NCBI GenBank assembly: GCA_964646755.1
Contig: CAZYIE010000003.1
Span: forward strand, 62,001-126,000
Direction of reading: 5' to 3'
DNA: 64,000 nt
Source of the DNA: MVRV01 sp964646755
GTDB taxonomy: Bacteria > Desulfobacterota > Syntrophia > Syntrophales > Smithellaceae
Numbering within the stretch: the stretch's first letter is position 1; every line of letters begins with the position of its first letter. This document shows positions 6,563 through 15,685 of this stretch, in pieces. The position numbers and the translations under genes are program-made. A model generated the notes under the pieces. It searched no databases, was not told the DNA's origin, and saw only the letters and a program-made list of their open reading frames with translations.

Positions 6563-8404
6563 ATGAGTCGGGAATTTGTTCTTGATCCGGTAAATCGCAA
6601 ACGGGCATTTCTTGCCTTGATCGTCTGCATCGTTGTGCTGGCGGCAGCAGTCATCCTGGCTTCCCGGACGCAGCAGGATTTCGGTCGGGTAACGGTAATG
6701 GACGCGTATTACCCCAATGCCAACGGCATTCCCCTTCGGGCCAAGCTCTTTGTGCCGATCGGGGCGAGTCGGGAAAAACCTCTCCCCGGAGTCGTCTACA
6801 TCCACGGATATCAGAACAACCGCGAGTCGGGAGACGCCTATACCATCGAAATGGCCCGGCGCGGGATGGTCGTCCTGAACATTGATGCCGTCGGCCGGGG
6901 GCACTCGGGCATTCCCGGCGATCCGAAAGCTGCTGATTTCGACCAGACCTACGGAGCCCGATCATCCGTGCAGTATCTCCGTTCTCTGCCTTTTGTGGAC
7001 CCTGGGCGGGTGGGCATCATGGGCCACAGTCTCGGGGCGGAAATGGCCTATCTCGCGGCCCTCAATGATCCGGCACTCCGGGCGCTCGTCCTCGTGGGTT
7101 ATGCCTATACGCTGGAAGCGACACCGACAATGCCGAAAAACATGCTCATGATTATCGGCAAATACGATGAGTTCCGGAAGCGCATGACGATGACGCGGGA
7201 CATCGAACGGGAGTGGATGGCAACGGATCGCACTCGGAAAGCTTTCGGGTTAGATAAGCCGGAGCTCGGAAAGACTTACGGCGATTTTGCCGCCGGGACG
7301 GCGCGGCGGGTATTTGTACCGCCCATCGTCCATGTCCATGAATCCCATCATCCGGGCGCGATTGCCGAGACCCTGATCTGGTTGAAGGCGGCACTTGCCC
7401 CTCCCGATCACTACTGGATCGATCCACACCGGCAGATCTGGCCGATCAAAGAATTCTCCACGCTGGCGGCCATGCTGGCCGCTTTTGCGCTGCTCCTGCC
7501 ACTGGGGTTTCTCCTTTTGGGAACAAAGGCCTTCCGGTCTCTTCTGGAGAATCCTGCCGACGGTTATACCTGTTCTGTCCGTGATTACAGAAAATACGTT
7601 ACGATCAACGGCATCCTTCTGTGGCTCTACCTGCCTCTGATCCTGGTCCTTTTCGCCATCCACAAGTACCTCGTCCAGATCGACGGTGTCTTTCCAATGA
7701 TGATGGTCAATGCCATCGTCTGGTGGTTTCTCTGTGTGAACATCATCGGCTTTTTCCTCTTCCGCCGCTGGTTTAACCGGCAAGCCGCCCCGCGGGGGAT
7801 CAGCCTCCGCGACATGGGTGTGTCCGACCAGGCCGACTTCTTTGTCTTACATGCCGGCAAGCTGGGACGTGTGGTGCTTTTGGCCGTAATCCTCTTTGCC
7901 TGCATGTATCTTGCTGACTATATATCGGAAAAATTATTCGTCGTGAATTTCCGATTTGTCTGGCCATTTTTCAATGACCTGACGCCATACCGCTGGCAAA
8001 TGTTTTTTCTCTATCTGCCCTGGATTCTTGTATGTTTCCTGCAGACGGGGGTCTTCCTGCACGGCCAGCTTCGAAAGCCGCCCCTTGCGACACGAATGCG
8101 GACATTCTTCAGCCGCTCGGCGGCTAATCTCATCGCTCTATGCGTCCCGATAATCCTGTTCCTGCTGGTTCAGTATGTGCCCCTCTTCATAACGGGCTTC
8201 ATCCCCTTCGTCGGGCCGAACGGTCTGTTCGTTGTCTTCGTGATCGACCTCTTCCACATTCTGGCGCTGCTCGCAATTACGGTGGTAATCTCGACGTGGT
8301 TCTTCGAATGGACGGGCCGGATTTATCTGGGGGCAGTCCTAAACGCGTTAATCGTCGCCTGGTCGTTCGCCGCCTCCCAGGTGATTGCTCTGATTCCTGT
8401 GTGA
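6563..8404 (+). CDS. Membrane-anchored alpha/beta hydrolase fused to a multi-pass membrane domain
   Basis: I place the start at ATG 6563 behind GGAGGAAG (6553-6560), giving 613 residues. After an N-terminal membrane segment (about 14-34) comes an alpha/beta hydrolase domain. It has an oxyanion-type HGYQ near 82, the nucleophile elbow GHSLGAE with Ser about 156, an Asp in GKYDEF about 202, and a catalytic His candidate in HESHHPG about 262. The C-terminal 270 residues contain six or more membrane spans. The hydrolase probably faces the periplasm and acts on a lipid or acyl substrate, which is unknown. Its GC is visibly higher than that of its neighbours. Confidence 0.8.
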   Translation: MSREFVLDPVNRKRAFLALIVCIVVLAAAVILASRTQQDFGRVTVMDAYYPNANGIPLRAKLFVPIGASREKPLPGVVYIHGYQNNRESGDAYTIEMARRGMVVLNIDAVGRGHSGIPGDPKAADFDQTYGARSSVQYLRSLPFVDPGRVGIMGHSLGAEMAYLAALNDPALRALVLVGYAYTLEATPTMPKNMLMIIGKYDEFRKRMTMTRDIEREWMATDRTRKAFGLDKPELGKTYGDFAAGTARRVFVPPIVHVHESHHPGAIAETLIWLKAALAPPDHYWIDPHRQIWPIKEFSTLAAMLAAFALLLPLGFLLLGTKAFRSLLENPADGYTCSVRDYRKYVTINGILLWLYLPLILVLFAIHKYLVQIDGVFPMMMVNAIVWWFLCVNIIGFFLFRRWFNRQAAPRGISLRDMGVSDQADFFVLHAGKLGRVVLLAVILFACMYLADYISEKLFVVNFRFVWPFFNDLTPYRWQMFFLYLPWILVCFLQTGVFLHGQLRKPPLATRMRTFFSRSAANLIALCVPIILFLLVQYVPLFITGFIPFVGPNGLFVVFVIDLFHILALLAITVVISTWFFEWTGRIYLGAVLNALIVAWSFAASQVIALIPV

Positions 8405-8480
8405 TGCTCATTCATCCAGAAACAACATCAAGAGCTCCAGCCTCTCGTCGGCAAAGTGAAGAAACAAGAGGAGAAATACC

Positions 8481-9824
8481 GTGAACCCGATTAAAGACCT
8501 GGAAAATATTTACCGGAACGCCGTTCGTGAGGTTGATCCGGCAGGCCTCATTCAGTCTTGCGTAAAGAAGGACGGTCGGAAACTTACGATCCATGGCCCT
8601 GACACAAATATTTCAGAAGACCTTTCCCGCTTTAAACGGGTTATCGTTCTGGGCATCGGCAAGGCGTCGGCTCTTATGGCCTCCGCCATGGAGAGTATCC
8701 TCGGAGACGAACTCTCTGCGGGATTCATCATCACAAAATACGGCCACGGACAGGAGCTCCGGAAAATTAAAGTTCTGGAAGCAGGCCACCCCGTACCCGA
8801 CAAAAACAGTCTGGAAGGGGCCCGCATCCTGTCACAGATGGCGGGCGCGGCCGATGAACACACTCTCATCATTAACCTCATTTCCGGCGGCGGATCGTCT
8901 TTACTGAGCCTGCCTGCGGACGGAATAAGCCTTGAAGATAAGCGGCAGACAACCATGGCCCTGCTTGCATCCGGCGCGGACATTGATGAGATGAACTGTA
9001 TTCGAAAGCATCTTTCCAAAGTAAAAGGTGGAGGCCTGGCCAAGATCACCTGCCCGGCAAGACTTCTCAACCTTATTTTGTCGGATGTAATTGGCGACAG
9101 AATCGACACCATTGCGTCAGGTATTACGGCCCCCGATCCCACAACGTTTCAGGATGCTCTCTCGATCATTCGAAAATACGCTCTGGAAGACAAGCTGCCA
9201 CAACCCGCAATAGACCATCTTACTCAGGGGGCACTGGGAAATATTCCTGAAACGCCCAAAACAGGCAACCCCGCATTCCGTAATACTGTCAATATCATCC
9301 TGGGAAGTAACACACTCGCCGTAAACGCGGCATACGCAACTGCCCGGAGATTGGGATATGAGGCGCACATCCTCAGTAGAACTCTCGCCGGTGAGGCATC
9401 TGAAGCAGGATCATATTTTGCACAGCTCGCCAAAGCCATTAATACGGGCAAATCAGGCATTGCCAAACCGGCCGCGATTATCGCCGGGGGAGAGACGACC
9501 GTGACCATCAGGGGCAAAGGAAAGGGCGGAAGGAATCAGGAGATGGCCCTTGCGTTTGCCAATGAACTGCACCGGATAACACCTGGTTCCCCAAACATAT
9601 TCTTTCTATCCGCGGGGACTGACGGGAGCGACGGACCCACGGACGCTGCCGGCGCTTTTGTTACTCCGGCACTCATGGAGAAAATGAAAACGATCTCAGC
9701 TAAGGCCGCTGAGTGTCTTACCGAAAACGACGCGTATCATTTCTTCCAGGAGACAGGGGATCTTTTCAGGACTGGTCCGACCTATACGAATGTGTGCGAT
9801 ATCCAGATCCTCGTAGTTATATGA
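8481..9824 (+). CDS. gckA: Glycerate 2-kinase (class II, MOFRL domain)
   Basis: The 447-residue protein matches the DUF4147 plus MOFRL glycerate kinase family in length and motifs. It has VLGIGKASALM near 56, NLISGGGSSLL near 133, a KGGRNQEMALA segment near 355 and SAGTDGSDGPTDAAGA near 386. It phosphorylates D-glycerate to 2-phosphoglycerate, linking serine or glyoxylate metabolism to glycolysis. Translation starts at GTG 8481, seven bases after AGAGGAG. It follows the hydrolase by 76 bases on the same strand and may be cotranscribed, though no functional link is obvious. Confidence 0.9.
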   Translation: MNPIKDLENIYRNAVREVDPAGLIQSCVKKDGRKLTIHGPDTNISEDLSRFKRVIVLGIGKASALMASAMESILGDELSAGFIITKYGHGQELRKIKVLEAGHPVPDKNSLEGARILSQMAGAADEHTLIINLISGGGSSLLSLPADGISLEDKRQTTMALLASGADIDEMNCIRKHLSKVKGGGLAKITCPARLLNLILSDVIGDRIDTIASGITAPDPTTFQDALSIIRKYALEDKLPQPAIDHLTQGALGNIPETPKTGNPAFRNTVNIILGSNTLAVNAAYATARRLGYEAHILSRTLAGEASEAGSYFAQLAKAINTGKSGIAKPAAIIAGGETTVTIRGKGKGGRNQEMALAFANELHRITPGSPNIFFLSAGTDGSDGPTDAAGAFVTPALMEKMKTISAKAAECLTENDAYHFFQETGDLFRTGPTYTNVCDIQILVVI

Positions 9825-9934
9825 ATATACCACATTGCATGGAATATTCAGCCTTGCCGCGGAAGAAACAAAAGCGAAGTTCACCGATGTTGACAGGACG
9901 AATTATTCCGCACACGAAATGACGAAGGTGATCA

Positions 9935-10555
9935 ATGAAAAAAAAACAGGAAAATGAAATTTGCCGTTGCCCCTGGGTTGATTTATCCAAGCCCGACTAT
10001 GTTGAATATCACGATAAACAATGGGGGGTTCCGGTTTATGATGACCGGCTGATATTTGAATTTATTTCCCTGGAAGGCGCCCAGGCGGGATTGAGCTGGT
10101 ACACCGTTTTAAAAAAAAGGGATAATTACCGGATTGCCTTTGAAAACTTTGAACCGGAAAGAATTGCCAAATTTAATCAGACCAGGATTGAAAAACTCTT
10201 GCAAAATCCCGGGATAATCAGAAATCGGCTGAAAATTGAATCCACCGTCAATAATGCCCGCAGGTTTCTGGAAGTGCAAAAATCTTTTGGCAGCTTTTCC
10301 CAATACATATGGAGTTTTGTCGGAAATCAACCCAAAATAAATACTCTCCGCAATTTATCCGACTATCCCGCAACAAGCCCGGAGTCGGATGCATTGAGCA
10401 AAGACCTCAAGAAAAGAGGGTTTAAATTTATAGGTTCAACGATTTGCTATGCGCACATGCAGGCAACAGGAATGGTCAACGATCACAGTTTTGATTGTTT
10501 CCGAAGAAAAGAGGTTATGAACCTCGTCATTCCGGCGCCAGTCGGAATGAAGTAA
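9935..10555 (+). CDS. tag: DNA-3-methyladenine glycosylase I
   Basis: The 206-residue protein is the right length for Tag. It contains the hallmark start RCPWV, then EYHDKQWGVPVYDD, LSWYTVLKKR and the C-terminal NDHSFDCF. Cys and His of RCPW and EYHD together with His and Cys of NDHSFDC are the family's zinc ligands. It removes 3-methyladenine from alkylated DNA in base excision repair. A GAAGGTG ribosome site precedes the ATG, and a terminator follows at 10579-10620. Confidence 0.95.
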   Translation: MKKKQENEICRCPWVDLSKPDYVEYHDKQWGVPVYDDRLIFEFISLEGAQAGLSWYTVLKKRDNYRIAFENFEPERIAKFNQTRIEKLLQNPGIIRNRLKIESTVNNARRFLEVQKSFGSFSQYIWSFVGNQPKINTLRNLSDYPATSPESDALSKDLKKRGFKFIGSTICYAHMQATGMVNDHSFDCFRRKEVMNLVIPAPVGMK

Positions 10556-10578
10556 TCACCTGCACTGTTATTTGGAAC

Positions 10579-10620
10579 AGCGCCCTCTTTACATTAGTGT
10601 TTGTTTAATTGGGCGCTTTT
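10579..10620 (+). terminator. Rho-independent terminator after tag
   Basis: AGCGCCC (10579-10585) pairs with GGGCGCT (10611-10617) across a 25-base loop, followed by TTTT on the plus strand. The long loop makes it a modest terminator. The minus strand has no T run, so it serves tag. Confidence 0.55.
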
Positions 10621-10643
10621 GTCCCTGATTACTGAAGTTTGAA

Positions 10644-11939
10644 TTAGTATTGTGTCCTTGCCGCCTTATTGGCCATAGCAATAGCCTGATGCGCCAGATC
10701 AATGGACTGCCCCAGCGTGTTTAACGTCTGATCGGGATTATGGAAGCCCATGCTGTTTTCCGCGGCGATAAAATCCCAGTACCACTGAGCCTTACGAACA
10801 AGTTCACGCGCCTTATCCAGTTCGCCCTTATTGACCCCGAAGGTGGTACCCGCCTTACCAATAACATCATGAGCGCGGGCTACCTTCAGCCCGGCTATCC
10901 GTTGCAACTGGAAAACATTGTTTTGAGTTGATTTGACACGATCCAAAAGCCATTGTTCATCCTGTGTATGGCAGGTGCGGCAGGAGGCTTGAACATGCTT
11001 CAGCGGGGAGGTTACCCAGTGTGATGTGTATTTGCGTCCGCCTTCTCTCATGTAGGGCATATGGCAATCCGCGCAGGAAACACCGGATTTTCCGTGAACA
11101 CCATTGCTCCATAATTCAAAATCCGGATGCTGAGCTTTGAGCATTTTTGCCTGAGAATCAGGATGCAGAAAGTCCTGTTCAAACCCGGCTGGTTTCGTCG
11201 CATAATAAGCGTAGGCCTGCTCTACGGTCATTCCTTTATCCCAGGGGAAAACGACACGTTTTGTCTCCGGCTCAAAATAATATTCCGCATGGCATTGACC
11301 GCAAACATAGCTGCGCATATCCAGGCGTGATGCTTTGGCGACGTCAATGCCGCGTTTTTTCATGGCTTCAGTAAAGGCAGGATTGATGACCCGCAGCTTC
11401 ATCGTAACGGGTTCATGACAGTTGGCACAAACAATGGGATGCTTAATCTTCGGCATTAAATCACTGAGACGTGTTTTGGCATAACCCCAGCCCATCTCCT
11501 TGTAAATATCACGCAGATTGGCCGTTTTGCAGGTCATGCACGATCCAGGCGTGGCGGGACCGATTCGTTTTGATTCTTTCAGATCATCCATTGCATAGGG
11601 ATGGCCGCGGTCTTCCGCATAATCTTTGCCGAAAGGCATGCCTTTGAAGTTTGCCAGAATTTCCGGCTCTTTGGTGGATTTCTGATATTTAACGGAACCG
11701 CCGAATTCTGTCGGGGATGCCGTCATTTCTTTATTCTTTAAATAACTGTTGTATTCCAGAGGATAATCTCTGCCCCAAAAAGCCGGATCATATTCCGTGT
11801 CGGGAATGGCCGCCATTTTCATCGAACTGGCCGGAGGCAGTAAATACAGCCGCACCATAATGATAATGAGAATAATTAAAACAATCCCCAGCAGACTTCT
11901 TAGAATAATATTATTACTTTTCAACTTTAACTCCTCCAT
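10644..11939 (-). CDS. nrfA: Ammonia-forming cytochrome c nitrite reductase, catalytic subunit
   Basis: The protein has five haem-binding motifs: the special active-site CMTCK (Lys ligand), then CANCH, CGQCH, CADCH and CRTCH, in the order and number expected for NrfA. The start is taken at ATG 11939 (MEELKLKSNN), which overlaps the end of nrfH by 26 bases and has AGAGGA upstream; a longer frame to 11990 exists but is unlikely. An uncleaved or signal-type membrane segment lies at about residues 13-33. It reduces nitrite to ammonium with six electrons in the periplasm, fed by NrfH. Confidence 0.95.
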   Translation of the reverse strand: MEELKLKSNNIILRSLLGIVLIILIIIMVRLYLLPPASSMKMAAIPDTEYDPAFWGRDYPLEYNSYLKNKEMTASPTEFGGSVKYQKSTKEPEILANFKGMPFGKDYAEDRGHPYAMDDLKESKRIGPATPGSCMTCKTANLRDIYKEMGWGYAKTRLSDLMPKIKHPIVCANCHEPVTMKLRVINPAFTEAMKKRGIDVAKASRLDMRSYVCGQCHAEYYFEPETKRVVFPWDKGMTVEQAYAYYATKPAGFEQDFLHPDSQAKMLKAQHPDFELWSNGVHGKSGVSCADCHMPYMREGGRKYTSHWVTSPLKHVQASCRTCHTQDEQWLLDRVKSTQNNVFQLQRIAGLKVARAHDVIGKAGTTFGVNKGELDKARELVRKAQWYWDFIAAENSMGFHNPDQTLNTLGQSIDLAHQAIAMANKAARTQY

Positions 11940-12390
11940 CTTCTTGTCCTCTGCCGTGAACCAGATAGCGGTGACAATGCAAACAATCAACGCCTTTTTG
12001 AATCATCGGAGTACCGGAAATGGTTGAAGCATGACAGCGAAAACAGTTTCCATTAATGATTTGACGACCACGTATGGTGAGGCCGATGCCTGCCGGATAA
12101 TCGCGCACCGTTTCATGGATAAGATCGTTCAGACCGGCGCGTGTTTTATAGATGACTTTGCCGGCAATATGTGTATCCGGCAGATGACATTCTATGCAGG
12201 AAAACTGATGATGATTGGATATCTGCCAGCGGGCATGAACCAGTTTCATGCTGTGACACGATCCACAAAACCGGGCATCGCTGGACTGGTGATACGCCAG
12301 GACTGCGATTGCCGATATAACGAAGCCGATTATAATGCCGGGAATTAATGCTTTGAAGGTTATTCGTTTGCGGTCACTTCCGATAATCAT
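11914..12390 (-). CDS. nrfH: NrfH tetrahaem cytochrome, quinol-oxidising partner of NrfA
   Basis: This 158-residue NapC/NirT-family protein has one N-terminal membrane anchor (about 13-33) and four CxxCH haem sites (CGSCH, CIECH, CFRCH, CLHCH). The Met shortly after the first haem (CGSCHSM) fits the unusual first-haem ligation of NrfH. It takes electrons from menaquinol and passes them to NrfA, encoded directly downstream with overlapping ends. Nitrite ammonification here may be respiratory or detoxifying. Confidence 0.93.
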   Translation of the reverse strand: MIIGSDRKRITFKALIPGIIIGFVISAIAVLAYHQSSDARFCGSCHSMKLVHARWQISNHHQFSCIECHLPDTHIAGKVIYKTRAGLNDLIHETVRDYPAGIGLTIRGRQIINGNCFRCHASTISGTPMIQKGVDCLHCHRYLVHGRGQEDGGVKVEK

Positions 12391-12418
12391 AATCTCTGCA
12401 CCATGCCAAGATAGTTGT

Positions 12419-12694
12419 TCAGGTCATGTTGATGGTGTGGATCTTCAACAGAAATTCCTTGAACTGCTCCTTTGTCGTCTCTTTTATGGATTCTAGTCGA
12501 ACGATTACTGCCTTATTGTAAAATGTATATCCATTCTCGATGATTTCCGGATCATTGTCATCGTCAATGAAACGCTCCATAAACTTCATCGCGTACTTTT
12601 TTGCCTCTGCTTCGTCTTTTGCAGTTACTAAATAATGATGCTGTTCGGCCTCCTCATCTTTAGTCTCGCTGATTTTAATCCTGTAGTCAGGCAT
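12419..12694 (-). CDS. Small acidic hypothetical protein upstream of nrfHA
   Basis: A 91-residue soluble, strongly charged protein (many Glu, Asp and Lys) without signal peptide or cysteines. I do not recognise it. It ends 28 bases before nrfH and has a TAGGAGAG ribosome site, so it is probably the first gene of the nrf transcript. A possible sigma54-type promoter lies at 12754-12770. Confidence 0.65.
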   Translation of the reverse strand: MPDYRIKISETKDEEAEQHHYLVTAKDEAEAKKYAMKFMERFIDDDNDPEIIENGYTFYNKAVIVRLESIKETTKEQFKEFLLKIHTINMT

Positions 12695-12753
12695 AATTTC
12701 TCTCCTATAATTAATATTTAAAGCTATTTAAATAATCTGGAGCATTATCCTAA

Positions 12754-12770
12754 TGCTATATCTCTGCCAG
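12754..12770 (-). promoter_or_regulatory. Candidate sigma54 promoter for the nrf transcript
   Basis: The minus strand reads CTGGCAGAGATATAGCA, with GG and GC dinucleotides ten bases apart as in -24/-12 elements (consensus TTGGCAC-N5-TTGCA). It lies 60 bases before the start of the 12419-12694 gene. Matches are partial; no activator site was identified. Confidence 0.35.
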
Positions 12771-12870
12771 CTGTGCTTTTGTGTCGAAATATAAAGAACT
12801 AATAAAATAAAATCAAGGAAATATGCTGAACGTCCGCCTTGATATCTTCCTTTAACGCTATGATTACCAG

Positions 12871-14067
12871 TCAGTTCCTTGATTTTATCTCAGGATTGCG
12901 CACTGTCATATACGTAATCATACCCGCCAGCATTACAGCGGTTGCTCCGTAGAAAAGGCTCACATAGCCGAAACGGTCGATCATAAATCCTGCCAGTGCC
13001 GGTCCGACGAGCAACGTCCCGTTCTGACAAGCCATGTAGAGTCCGACAAAACCGGCCGTATTTCCTTCCGGAACCAGGCTCAGGAAGAACGGGTATGATA
13101 CGGCCAGTACCGTCCCGTATCCCGCCCCCGCTATTACCATAAAAACGATAAGAGTCGAATACGATTTTATAAAAGGGATACAACAAAAACAGGCTATCAG
13201 AATCGCCACCCCGAATATCGTTGTCCTTTTCAGTCCCAGTTTTGTTGACAGCAATCCTGCCGGAAGTGCGAAGAAAACGAAAGAAGCGTTCAGCACGAAA
13301 AATGCTTTTATTGCGTTCTCGACGGTCAACTCGAAAAGCGCCATGCAGGTGATTACGAAAAATGCGCTCACCATCCACAGACCAACCCACTGCAGGGTCA
13401 TACCAATGAAAAATCTCAGAAGATTTTTTTCTCCGGCAAGTCCCTTCCAAAGGCTTTGGTGTTTCATCGGGCCTTGCGCTCTGACCTCCCGCACTGAAAA
13501 GCACATGATTGCAATGGAAACGGGAATTGCAATCAAGACCCACAGAAACGGACGGGTGTGTGACGTATCCCATAACCGGGCGGCAAACATCAGATAGCTC
13601 AGTATTCCGGTACCCCCGACAAGAAACATGATGCCCGAGGCGATACTTCGCTGCGCTACGGGAACCATATCGGGAAGAAGCGCAAAATATGGGCCAATGG
13701 CGAAGAAGAATCCTGAGTAGGCAAGAACAATCACCGGCAGCGCCACAACGAGGGAATCAATCCGCAGAAGCAACAACACCATGATGCAGGCCAGGCTCCA
13801 ACCAGCGACGATTAGAGGCCTTCGCCGGCCCAGCGGTGTGTTGATCCGGTCGGACACCCAGCCTGCGAGTACCGGAAAGAAAAGGCCGGTGATTCCGGTA
13901 GTCGATAGAATAATTCCTGTTACTAAATTCGAGCCGGTGAGTTCCTTCAGGTAGAGCGGCAGAGTCGCCCAGGTAAATCCCCAGAACGTTTGGACCGCGA
14001 ACAGCCCCATGGCAAAACCAGCGAGTTTCGGCAGTGCAACAGGCGAAGGTGCTGCGGTATCCAACAT
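12871..14067 (-). CDS. MFS transporter, sugar/SLC45-like
   Basis: The product has about 398 residues and twelve predicted membrane spans. The loop GWVSDRINTPLGRRRPLI between spans 2 and 3 is the signature seen in SLC45 and sugar-type major facilitators. The start is placed at ATG 14067 (MLDTAAPSPV), six bases after AAGAAAGG; 15 further in-frame codons upstream lack a ribosome site. Substrate is unknown. It is separated from both the nrf genes and the liv operon by over 100 bases and is probably transcribed alone. Confidence 0.8.
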   Translation of the reverse strand: MLDTAAPSPVALPKLAGFAMGLFAVQTFWGFTWATLPLYLKELTGSNLVTGIILSTTGITGLFFPVLAGWVSDRINTPLGRRRPLIVAGWSLACIMVLLLLRIDSLVVALPVIVLAYSGFFFAIGPYFALLPDMVPVAQRSIASGIMFLVGGTGILSYLMFAARLWDTSHTRPFLWVLIAIPVSIAIMCFSVREVRAQGPMKHQSLWKGLAGEKNLLRFFIGMTLQWVGLWMVSAFFVITCMALFELTVENAIKAFFVLNASFVFFALPAGLLSTKLGLKRTTIFGVAILIACFCCIPFIKSYSTLIVFMVIAGAGYGTVLAVSYPFFLSLVPEGNTAGFVGLYMACQNGTLLVGPALAGFMIDRFGYVSLFYGATAVMLAGMITYMTVRNPEIKSRN

Positions 14068-14180
14068 AAAAAACCTTTCTTGTGAATATTCTAACGTCAA
14101 GCCGGTCTTCACACGAAGGACCCAACTCGCGTGACCTTTAGGTCATCAGGTGGTTAAAAAAGGGTAAAGAAGAAACTGTT

Positions 14181-14201
14181 CCCTTCAGCCCTCAGTCCTC
14201 A
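14181..14201 (-). repeat. Gene-end CTGA-rich repeat, copy 1 (after livF)
   Basis: On the minus strand the stop TGA of livF begins TGAGGACTGAGGGCTGAAGG, the same kind of GRCTGA repeat that ends the aconitase gene (38364) and the hybrid kinase at 62403. Confidence 0.5.
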
Positions 14202-14918
14202 TCCTCCGAGATATGCTTCCTTGACACGGGGATTTCCCGTCAATTCCTTCCCCGTGCCGGAAAGAACAATCCGGCCGGTTTCCAGAACATAGCCGCGCGA
14301 AGCGATGGAGAGGGACATATTGGCGTTTTGTTCGACCAACAGGATGGTTTTCCCCGCCCGGTTGATGTCTTGTATTATTTTAAAAATATCCCGCCCCACA
14401 GCGGGCGAAAGTCCCATCGAAGGTTCGTCCAGCAGAAGCATTTGCGCATCGGTCATGAGTGCACGGCCCACTGCCAGCATCTGCTGCTCACCGCCGGATA
14501 GCATGCCGCCCAATTGTTTGCCGCGTTCGTGCAGGCGTGGAAATAGTTCAAAGACGTGTTTCAGATCGGTGGCTATTTTGGCTTTATCTTTGCGCTGCCA
14601 GCACGCCAGCTTGAGGTTTTCCAGAACGGTGAGGTTGCCGAAGATGCCGCGTCCTTCCGGCACATGGGCAATGCCAGTGGCGACAATCTGGTCGGCGACA
14701 ATGTTTTTTAAATCTTTCCCTGCATACATGATACTGCCCTGGTAGGGGATCAGGCCGGAGATGGCGCGCAGGATGGATGACTTTCCCGCGCCGTTGGCTC
14801 CGATCAGCGTGACGATTTCTCCGCGCGCAACATCGAAGGAAATGTCATTCACTGCCCTGATGCTTTCGTAAGAAACGATTAGATTGGAGACTGATAGCAA
14901 AAGATCGGCCGGAGTCAT
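14199..14918 (-). CDS. livF: Branched-chain amino acid ABC transporter ATPase LivF
   Basis: A 239-residue ABC ATPase with Walker A GANGAGKSS near 36-44, the signature LSGGEQQM and Walker B LLLDEPSMGL. The end GYVLETGRIVLSGTGKELTG is diagnostic of LivF. It overlaps livG by four bases (ATGA). With LivG it energises uptake of leucine, isoleucine, valine or related amides through LivHM. A CTGA-rich repeat follows the stop directly. Confidence 0.95.
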   Translation of the reverse strand: MTPADLLLSVSNLIVSYESIRAVNDISFDVARGEIVTLIGANGAGKSSILRAISGLIPYQGSIMYAGKDLKNIVADQIVATGIAHVPEGRGIFGNLTVLENLKLACWQRKDKAKIATDLKHVFELFPRLHERGKQLGGMLSGGEQQMLAVGRALMTDAQMLLLDEPSMGLSPAVGRDIFKIIQDINRAGKTILLVEQNANMSLSIASRGYVLETGRIVLSGTGKELTGNPRVKEAYLGG

Positions 14919-15685
14919 GATGCCACCTCCACGCCCAGATAGGCTTCCATAACTTTAGGGTTCTTTTGAATTTCAGACGGTAATCCTGCCGCGATAGTCG
15001 CACCGAAATCGAGCACCACCAGGCGTTCGCAAATTCCCATCACCAGGCGCATCTGGTGTTCAATCAAAATGATAGTCACGGAAAACGTCTGGCGAATCCA
15101 CCGGATGAAATCCATAAGCTGAATAATTTCGTTAGGGTTCATTCCGGCGGCCGGTTCGTCCAGCAGCAAAAGTACAGGTTCTGTGGCCAGCGCCCGGGCA
15201 ATCTCCAAACGACGCTGCAAACCGTACGGCAGGTTTTTAGCCTTTTCATTGGCGAAATCTTCGAGCTTGAAGATGGCCAGCAAATCGAGAGAGAGATTAG
15301 TGATGCGTTTTTCTTCGGCGCGGAAGCGGCCAATGTGCAGGAGCGCCTCGGCGGGCGTGTAGGCAATCTGGCCATAGTGCGCAATGCGGACATTGTCGAG
15401 CACACTCAGCTCTTTGAAAAGCCGGATATTCTGAAAGGTACGGGCAATGCCCAGCGAAGTGATCTGATGCGGCGTAAGGCACACCAGTTCGCGATCTTTG
15501 AGTTTAATGCTGCCTTCGCTGGCCCTATAGACGCCGGTAATCAGGTTGAAGACTGTGGTCTTACCTGCCCCGTTTGGTCCGATAATGCCAACCAGTTCAT
15601 GCGGTTCGATCACAAAGTTAAAATCAGAAACAGCACAAAGGCCGGCAAAGCGATGAGTTAGTTTGGATATTTCAAGCAGAGGCAT
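14915..15685 (-). CDS. livG: Branched-chain amino acid ABC transporter ATPase LivG
   Basis: A 256-residue ABC ATPase with Walker A GPNGAGKTT, the LivG-type motif GIARTFQNIRLF and Walker B LLLLDEPAAGMNP. The signature segment is modified (LPYGLQRRLEIARAL), as usual for LivG. Its start overlaps the livM end by 14 bases, showing tight translational coupling. It forms the second nucleotide-binding subunit of the Liv importer. Confidence 0.95.
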   Translation of the reverse strand: MPLLEISKLTHRFAGLCAVSDFNFVIEPHELVGIIGPNGAGKTTVFNLITGVYRASEGSIKLKDRELVCLTPHQITSLGIARTFQNIRLFKELSVLDNVRIAHYGQIAYTPAEALLHIGRFRAEEKRITNLSLDLLAIFKLEDFANEKAKNLPYGLQRRLEIARALATEPVLLLLDEPAAGMNPNEIIQLMDFIRWIRQTFSVTIILIEHQMRLVMGICERLVVLDFGATIAAGLPSEIQKNPKVMEAYLGVEVAS

